A DNA stretch of 30,826 nucleotides. Source: Candidatus Hydromicrobium americanum. GTDB lineage: Bacteria > Actinomycetota > Humimicrobiia > Humimicrobiales > Humimicrobiaceae. Below the pieces are notes generated by a model, which was not told the DNA's origin, did no database searches, and worked only from the letters and a program-made list of their open reading frames with translations. Every line of letters begins with the position of its first letter. Position 1 is the stretch's first letter. The DNA lies in contig PEXF01000124.1 in NCBI GenBank assembly GCA_002779205.1, positions 1-30,826 on the forward strand. The letters are read 5' to 3'. The translations under genes and the position numbers were made by a program. This document shows, piece by piece, positions 26,729-30,826 of the stretch.

Positions 26729-29700
26729 TTATTTTTTACTTCTTACCTTTTTCTTTTTGGACGCTTCAGTGTTACTTTCTTCTTTCTCGTCTTCTGATTT
26801 CTTTCTCTTTATTTTTCCATCCTTTTCTTTAGTTTCCTTCACTTTCCCGTCTTCCAGATCTTTCTCTTCCTTAAGATCAATCCCTAAATCCTCAACAGTT
26901 TTCATAATCTCATCTTCAGCTCTTGATACTTTTACTTCCTTCCCTTCTTCTGATAACACCTCCACATCAAGTGCCAGGCTCTGCATTTCTTTTATAAGCA
27001 CCTTAAATGATTCTGGAATTCCTGGCTTCTCTATATTTTCACCTTTTACGATTGCTTCATAGGTCTTTACACGTCCTGTTACATCATCTGACTTTATAGT
27101 AAGCATTTCCTGCAACGCATAGGCAGCACCATAAGCCTCCAATGCCCACACTTCCATTTCTCCAAATCTCTGACCACCAAATTGTGCCTTACCTCCTAGT
27201 GGTTGCTGGGTAACTAAAGAATATGGACCAGTAGATCTTGCATGAATCTTGTCATCTACCAGATGAAGCAATTTCATTACATATACATGACCTACAGTAA
27301 TATTATCAGATAGTTTCTCTCCGCTCCGGCCATCATACAAAGCAGTTTTTCCGCTCCCAGGGAGATTGGCCATCTTTAGCAGTTTTACTATATCCTCTTC
27401 TTTTACTCCCTCGAAAATAGGTGTTGAAACATAGACAGGACCGTCTCTACTAATATTCTCCTTTTTATTATTCCATCCTTTATAAGCTGCCCAGCCAAGA
27501 TGAGCTTCCAGTAACTGGCCTACATTCATTCTTGAAGGAACTCCCAGAGGATTAAATATTATATCTATTGGTTCACCATCTTCAGTATAAGGCATATCTT
27601 CTTCAGGAAGAATTACTGATATGACTCCTTTATTACCATGTCTCCCTGCAAGCTTATCACCAATGGAAATCTTTCTTTTTTCTGCAATGAATACTCTGAC
27701 AAGCTCGTTTACTCCTGGTGGAAGGTCGTGCCCCTTTTTTCTGGAAAATAGCTGTACATCTAAAACTTTCCCGCCTTCACCATGAGGCAATTTAAGGGAG
27801 CTCTCTCTGACTTCCCTTGCTTTTTCACCAAAAATTGCCCTCAACAATTTTTCTTCTGCCGTAAGCTCTGTTTCACCCTTTGGTGTTATCTTGCCAACCA
27901 GTATATCTCCTGGTTTTACCTCAGCTCCAATTCTTATAATTCCGTGTTCATCTAAATTTTTTAAAGCTTCTTCTCCTATACTTGGTATATCCCTTGTTAT
28001 CTCTTCCGCTCCAAGCTTTGTGGTTCTGGCTTCTACTTCCTGTTTTGAAATATGAATAGATGATAGAATATCTTCTTTTACCAACCTCTCCGAAATAATA
28101 ATTGCATCCTCATAGTTATATCCTTCCCAGGACATTAAGGCTACTCTTAAGTTCTTACCCAGCGCCAGTTCACCCGCACTGGTTGCAGGCCCGTCTGCAA
28201 TTACACTACCATTTTTAACTTTTTCACCTTCTTCTACGATGGGCTTTTGATTTATACAGGTTCCCTGGTTTGATCTTCTAAATTTATACAAACGATGAAT
28301 ATAGTTCTTTTCTTTCTTGTAATTTATCTTAATATGGTCTGCACATACTTCTTCAACTACGCCATCGTCTTTGGCAAGAACCAGTACTCCACTATCCCTT
28401 GCTACCTCTTCTTCCATTCCTGTACCTACCAGTGGAGGCTCAGGATCAATTAATGGTACTGCCTGACGTTGCATATTAGAACCCATTAATGCTCTATTGG
28501 CATCATCGTGCTCCAGAAATGGTATAAGAGATGCAGCAGCACTAAAAATTTGCCTTGGTGACACATCCATATAATCTACCATACCCGGTTCAACAGTGAC
28601 TATTTCATCACCTGAACGCGCTATGACTCTTTCTTCCAGAAATTTACCGTCTTTTCTGACTTTTGCAGTTGCCTCAGCAATTACATAATTTTCTTCATTA
28701 TCTGCAGATAAATACTCCACCTTATTGGTCAATTTACCATTAATAACTTTCCTGTAGGGTGTTTCTATAAATCCATACTCATTTAATCTTGCATAGGTAG
28801 CCAGAGAGCCAATCAGTCCAATATTAGGACCCTCTGGCGTTTCTATGGGACACATTCTCCCATAATGAGATGAGTGAACATCTCTCACTTCAAAACCAGC
28901 TCTCTCCCTGCTCAGTCCACCAGGACCAAGAGCACTTAGCCTTCTTTTATGAGTAATTTCAGCTAAAGGATTGGTTTGATCTAAAAACTGCGAAAGCTGC
29001 CCACTGCCAAAAAATTCTTTTAGACTGGCAACTAAGGGCCTAATATTAATTAAAGATTTTGGAGTTATTGTATCAACATCCTGGGTGGTCATTCTTTCCT
29101 TTACAACCCTTTCCATCCTTGAAAGACCAATCCTTACTTGATTTTGTATGAGCTCCCCAATATTTCTGATTCTTCTATTTCCAAAGTGGTCAATATCATC
29201 TATTTCACCTATACCACCCATAAGTTGAACCAGATATTTAACTATTAAGAATATGTCCTTACAATTCAGGATATGTTTCTCACTTGTATCTATACCCATT
29301 TTGGCATTAATGGTACCAAGCCTGTCTAAAATATTTTTATCAGTTTCCTCCATTAGCTTTTGATCTATTTTATATCTCCCTACTTTTCCAAAATCATATC
29401 TTTTTGGATTGAAAAATAAGGAGTTTATAAGATTTCTGGAACTTTCAACTGTTGGCGGCTCTCCAGGTCTTAATTTTTTATATATCTCAATTAATGCTTC
29501 TTCCTCAGTTTCAGTAAAATCTTTCTCCAGAGTATTTTTAATACAGCCTTTTTTATCATATGGCCCAAAAATGTTTAGCAGGTCTTCATTATTTCCAAAA
29601 CCTACAGATTTTAAGAAAATAGTAAGTAAAAACTTTCTTCTCCTATCAATTCTCACATAGGCAATGTTTCTTTTATCAGTTTCAATCTCAATCCATGAAC

Positions 29701-30187
29701 CTCTAGTAGGTATAACTTTACACATATATATGTCTATTTCAGTCTTCTTATCTATATCTGCATCGAAATATACTCCCGGAGAACGGACTAATTGAGATAC
29801 TACCACTCTCTCCGTTCCATTAATTATAAAAGTTCCCTTTTCAGTCATCATAGGAAAATCCCCCATAAAGACTTCTTGCTCTTTTATTTCACCAGTTTCT
29901 TTATTTATAAACCTTGACAGAACTTTTAAAGGAGCAGTATAAGACATATCCTGCATTTTACACTCGTCTGGAGTTGAATTCTCATCATCAAAATTATAGT
30001 TTAAAAACCCAAGTGACATATTGCCTGTAAAATCTTCAATGGGTGAAATATCCTTTAGAGCTTCCATGAGTCCTTCTTCCAGGAACCATTGGAAAGACTT
30101 CCTCTGTATATCCAGAAGGTGAGGCATATCCATTAATTGTGGGATTCTGCCAAAATTATACCTCTGGATTTTTTTGATTTTTTGCAT
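26729..30187 (-). CDS. rpoB: RNA polymerase beta subunit
   Basis: Beta subunit, 1152 residues, close to actinobacterial length. The opening has [20 protein letters not shown] and [35 protein letters not shown] (114-133) is highly conserved. The rifampicin region [19 protein letters not shown] runs from 393, with Asp403, His413 and Ser418 all wild type, so the enzyme looks rifampicin-sensitive. The end shows [19 protein letters not shown]. The last 49 residues or so (1104-1152) form an extra Lys/Glu/Asp-rich tail ending KKKKVRSKK, longer than usual. ATG 30185-30187 has GAGGAG upstream. Confidence 0.98.
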   Translation of the reverse strand: MQKIKKIQRYNFGRIPQLMDMPHLLDIQRKSFQWFLEEGLMEALKDISPIEDFTGNMSLGFLNYNFDDENSTPDECKMQDMSYTAPLKVLSRFINKETGEIKEQEVFMGDFPMMTEKGTFIINGTERVVVSQLVRSPGVYFDADIDKKTEIDIYMCKVIPTRGSWIEIETDKRNIAYVRIDRRRKFLLTIFLKSVGFGNNEDLLNIFGPYDKKGCIKNTLEKDFTETEEEALIEIYKKLRPGEPPTVESSRNLINSLFFNPKRYDFGKVGRYKIDQKLMEETDKNILDRLGTINAKMGIDTSEKHILNCKDIFLIVKYLVQLMGGIGEIDDIDHFGNRRIRNIGELIQNQVRIGLSRMERVVKERMTTQDVDTITPKSLINIRPLVASLKEFFGSGQLSQFLDQTNPLAEITHKRRLSALGPGGLSRERAGFEVRDVHSSHYGRMCPIETPEGPNIGLIGSLATYARLNEYGFIETPYRKVINGKLTNKVEYLSADNEENYVIAEATAKVRKDGKFLEERVIARSGDEIVTVEPGMVDYMDVSPRQIFSAAASLIPFLEHDDANRALMGSNMQRQAVPLIDPEPPLVGTGMEEEVARDSGVLVLAKDDGVVEEVCADHIKINYKKEKNYIHRLYKFRRSNQGTCINQKPIVEEGEKVKNGSVIADGPATSAGELALGKNLRVALMSWEGYNYEDAIIISERLVKEDILSSIHISKQEVEARTTKLGAEEITRDIPSIGEEALKNLDEHGIIRIGAEVKPGDILVGKITPKGETELTAEEKLLRAIFGEKAREVRESSLKLPHGEGGKVLDVQLFSRKKGHDLPPGVNELVRVFIAEKRKISIGDKLAGRHGNKGVISVILPEEDMPYTEDGEPIDIIFNPLGVPSRMNVGQLLEAHLGWAAYKGWNNKKENISRDGPVYVSTPIFEGVKEEDIVKLLKMANLPGSGKTALYDGRSGEKLSDNITVGHVYVMKLLHLVDDKIHARSTGPYSLVTQQPLGGKAQFGGQRFGEMEVWALEAYGAAYALQEMLTIKSDDVTGRVKTYEAIVKGENIEKPGIPESFKVLIKEMQSLALDVEVLSEEGKEVKVSRAEDEIMKTVEDLGIDLKEEKDLEDGKVKETKEKDGKIKRKKSEDEKEESNTEASKKKKVRSKK

Positions 30188-30335
30188 TAATTTATTCTCC
30201 TCTTTATTATATTCTAAGTTTAATAAAGCAGTAAAAAAGGGTTACGACAAAATAAATATAAAAACCTATGCATTGGATAAAAAACTATATAAAATAGCAT
30301 TGGTAAATTTTTCCAGGAAAAACTCGCAAACTATT

Positions 30336-30363
30336 AGTCTATCAAATATAAAATAATAGTCAA
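30336..30363 (-). promoter_or_regulatory. Promoter candidate upstream of rpoB
   Basis: TTGACT at 30358-30363 and TAGACT at 30336-30341 are separated by 16 bases, matching five and four of six consensus positions. Initiation would be about 140 bases before the rpoB start. In AT-rich DNA such pairs occur by chance, so confidence is modest. Confidence 0.3.
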
Positions 30364-30379
30364 CTATTACTTTTAAAAT

Positions 30380-30431
30380 GGCCCCTTTATATTAAGTTGT
30401 GTTAGTTAACAACTATTTTAAAATAGGGGCC
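30380..30431 (-). other. Large stem-loop in the rplL-rpoB gap
   Basis: GGCCCC (30380-30385) pairs with GGGGCC (30426-30431). An inner stem AGTTGT/ACAACT (30395-30400 and 30409-30414) closes an eight-base loop, with an imperfect AT-rich zone between them. On the minus strand it is followed by ATTTT, a weak U run. This position is where E. coli carries an attenuator and an RNase III site that lower rpoBC relative to rplJL, so an attenuator or processing site is a reasonable inference. Confidence 0.5.
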
Positions 30432-30493
30432 TATTTATTTCTATTTATTTATCACGGAATAATAGATGCTTTCTTTAAATGGTGTAATAGTTC

Positions 30494-30508
30494 AGTGACA
30501 TTGTCACT
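30494..30508. repeat. Perfect palindrome downstream of rplL
   Basis: AGTGACA-T-TGTCACT has 7-bp arms around one base. It lies 32 bases after the rplL stop codon. It could be a short RNA hairpin or a protein-binding site; no T run follows on the minus strand. The rest of the 352-base gap (30188-30539) has no ORF I can support. Confidence 0.4.
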
Positions 30509-30539
30509 TTTAAATATCCGAAATTAATATGGTTTTATA

Positions 30540-30826
30540 CTACTTTATTTCAACCTCAGCACCAGCTTCTTCCAGCTGTTTCTTTATTTTTTCTGCTTCT
30601 TCTTTTGAAACTTTTTCTTTAACCATATTTGGTGCTTTATCAACTAATTCTTTAGCCTCTTTTAAACCAAGACTGGTTATAGACCTGACTACTTTAATAA
30701 CCTGTATTTTTTTAGCTCCAGCTGATTTTAATTGAATATCAAATTCTGTTTTTTCCTCAGCAGGGGCTACTCCCTGAGCTGAAGCTGCTCCACCGGGTAC
30801 AGAAGCTGCAACTGCCATCACTTGCG
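30540..30826 (-). CDS. rplL: 50S ribosomal protein L7/L12, C-terminal part (cut by window edge)
   Basis: The stalk protein that recruits translation factors. Only the last 95 codons or so are in the window; the N-terminal dimerisation domain lies beyond 30826. The Ala/Gly-rich hinge ([22 protein letters not shown]) is followed by the C-terminal domain [20 protein letters not shown] and [20 protein letters not shown], ending [14 protein letters not shown] and an ATG near 30816-30821 are inside the gene and are not its start. Confidence 0.97.
   Translation of the reverse strand, partial: QVMAVAASVPGGAASAQGVAPAEEKTEFDIQLKSAGAKKIQVIKVVRSITSLGLKEAKELVDKAPNMVKEKVSKEEAEKIKKQLEEAGAEVEIK

Noticed and set aside
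30174..30356. Plus-strand frame of 60 codons in the rplL-rpoB gap
   Set aside because: It overlaps the rpoB start in antisense, resembles no family and is AT-rich translation by chance.
1..30826. CRISPR arrays, insertion sequences, tRNA and rRNA genes
   Set aside because: No regularly spaced repeats, transposase-like frames or conserved RNA sequences were seen anywhere in the window.

Overview
The window is one long block of translation and transcription genes, and every gene I can support lies on the minus strand. Read in the direction of transcription (from 30826 down to 1), it holds: the end of rplL; rpoB and rpoC; rpsL, rpsG, fusA and tuf (str operon); rpsJ to rpsQ (S10 operon); rplN to rplO, secY, adk, map, infA and rpmJ (spc operon); rpsM, rpsK, rpsD, rpoA and rplQ (alpha operon); then truA, rplM and rpsI. 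It ends with a PLP-dependent ornithine-racemase-like gene and a broken 5' piece of glmM. The beta, str, S10, spc and alpha clusters run on without reversal. Most gaps are under 50 bases and several stop and start codons overlap (TAATG, ATGA), so much of the block is probably co-transcribed and translationally coupled.

Organism (inference): a bacterium with low G+C; short hand counts gave about 36-38% outside tuf and rplB. RpoC has a long insertion between the N-terminal zinc module and the GMGAE motif, at the place where Actinomycetota carry one. RpoB opens with an actinobacterial-looking sequence, IF1 is 73 residues with the KK-x-G-x-IE-x-EG start seen in actinobacteria, and the order rplM-rpsI-(extra gene)-glmM is also common there. 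No ecfA/ecfT genes sit between rplQ and truA as they do in many Firmicutes. A deep, AT-rich, uncultured lineage near Actinomycetota fits best, but I cannot place it without a tree. S4, S14, L36, L24 and adenylate kinase all keep cysteine zinc sites.

Non-coding content is small. The only gap over 300 bases is rplL-rpoB (30188-30539), which holds a large stem-loop, a perfect short palindrome and a promoter-like sequence. The rpoC-rpsL gap (22294-22450) holds a TTGACA promoter candidate overlapped by a 15-bp stem-loop with a downstream T run. The rpsH-rplF gap (10819-10993) is unusually long for the spc operon and contains two hairpins and a 47-codon ORF.

The most interesting points are: infA apparently starting at an AUU codon; RpoC combining an actinobacteria-like N-terminal insertion with a trigger-loop insertion at the SI3 position; a tuf gene with higher G+C and a four-cysteine insert; a likely frameshift in the tail of rpsE and no rpmD next to it; a racemase gene placed between rpsI and glmM; and glmM broken after about 30 codons. 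I found no mobile element, CRISPR array, tRNA or rRNA, and no wholly new system; this is mainly a core housekeeping region with a few unusual details.
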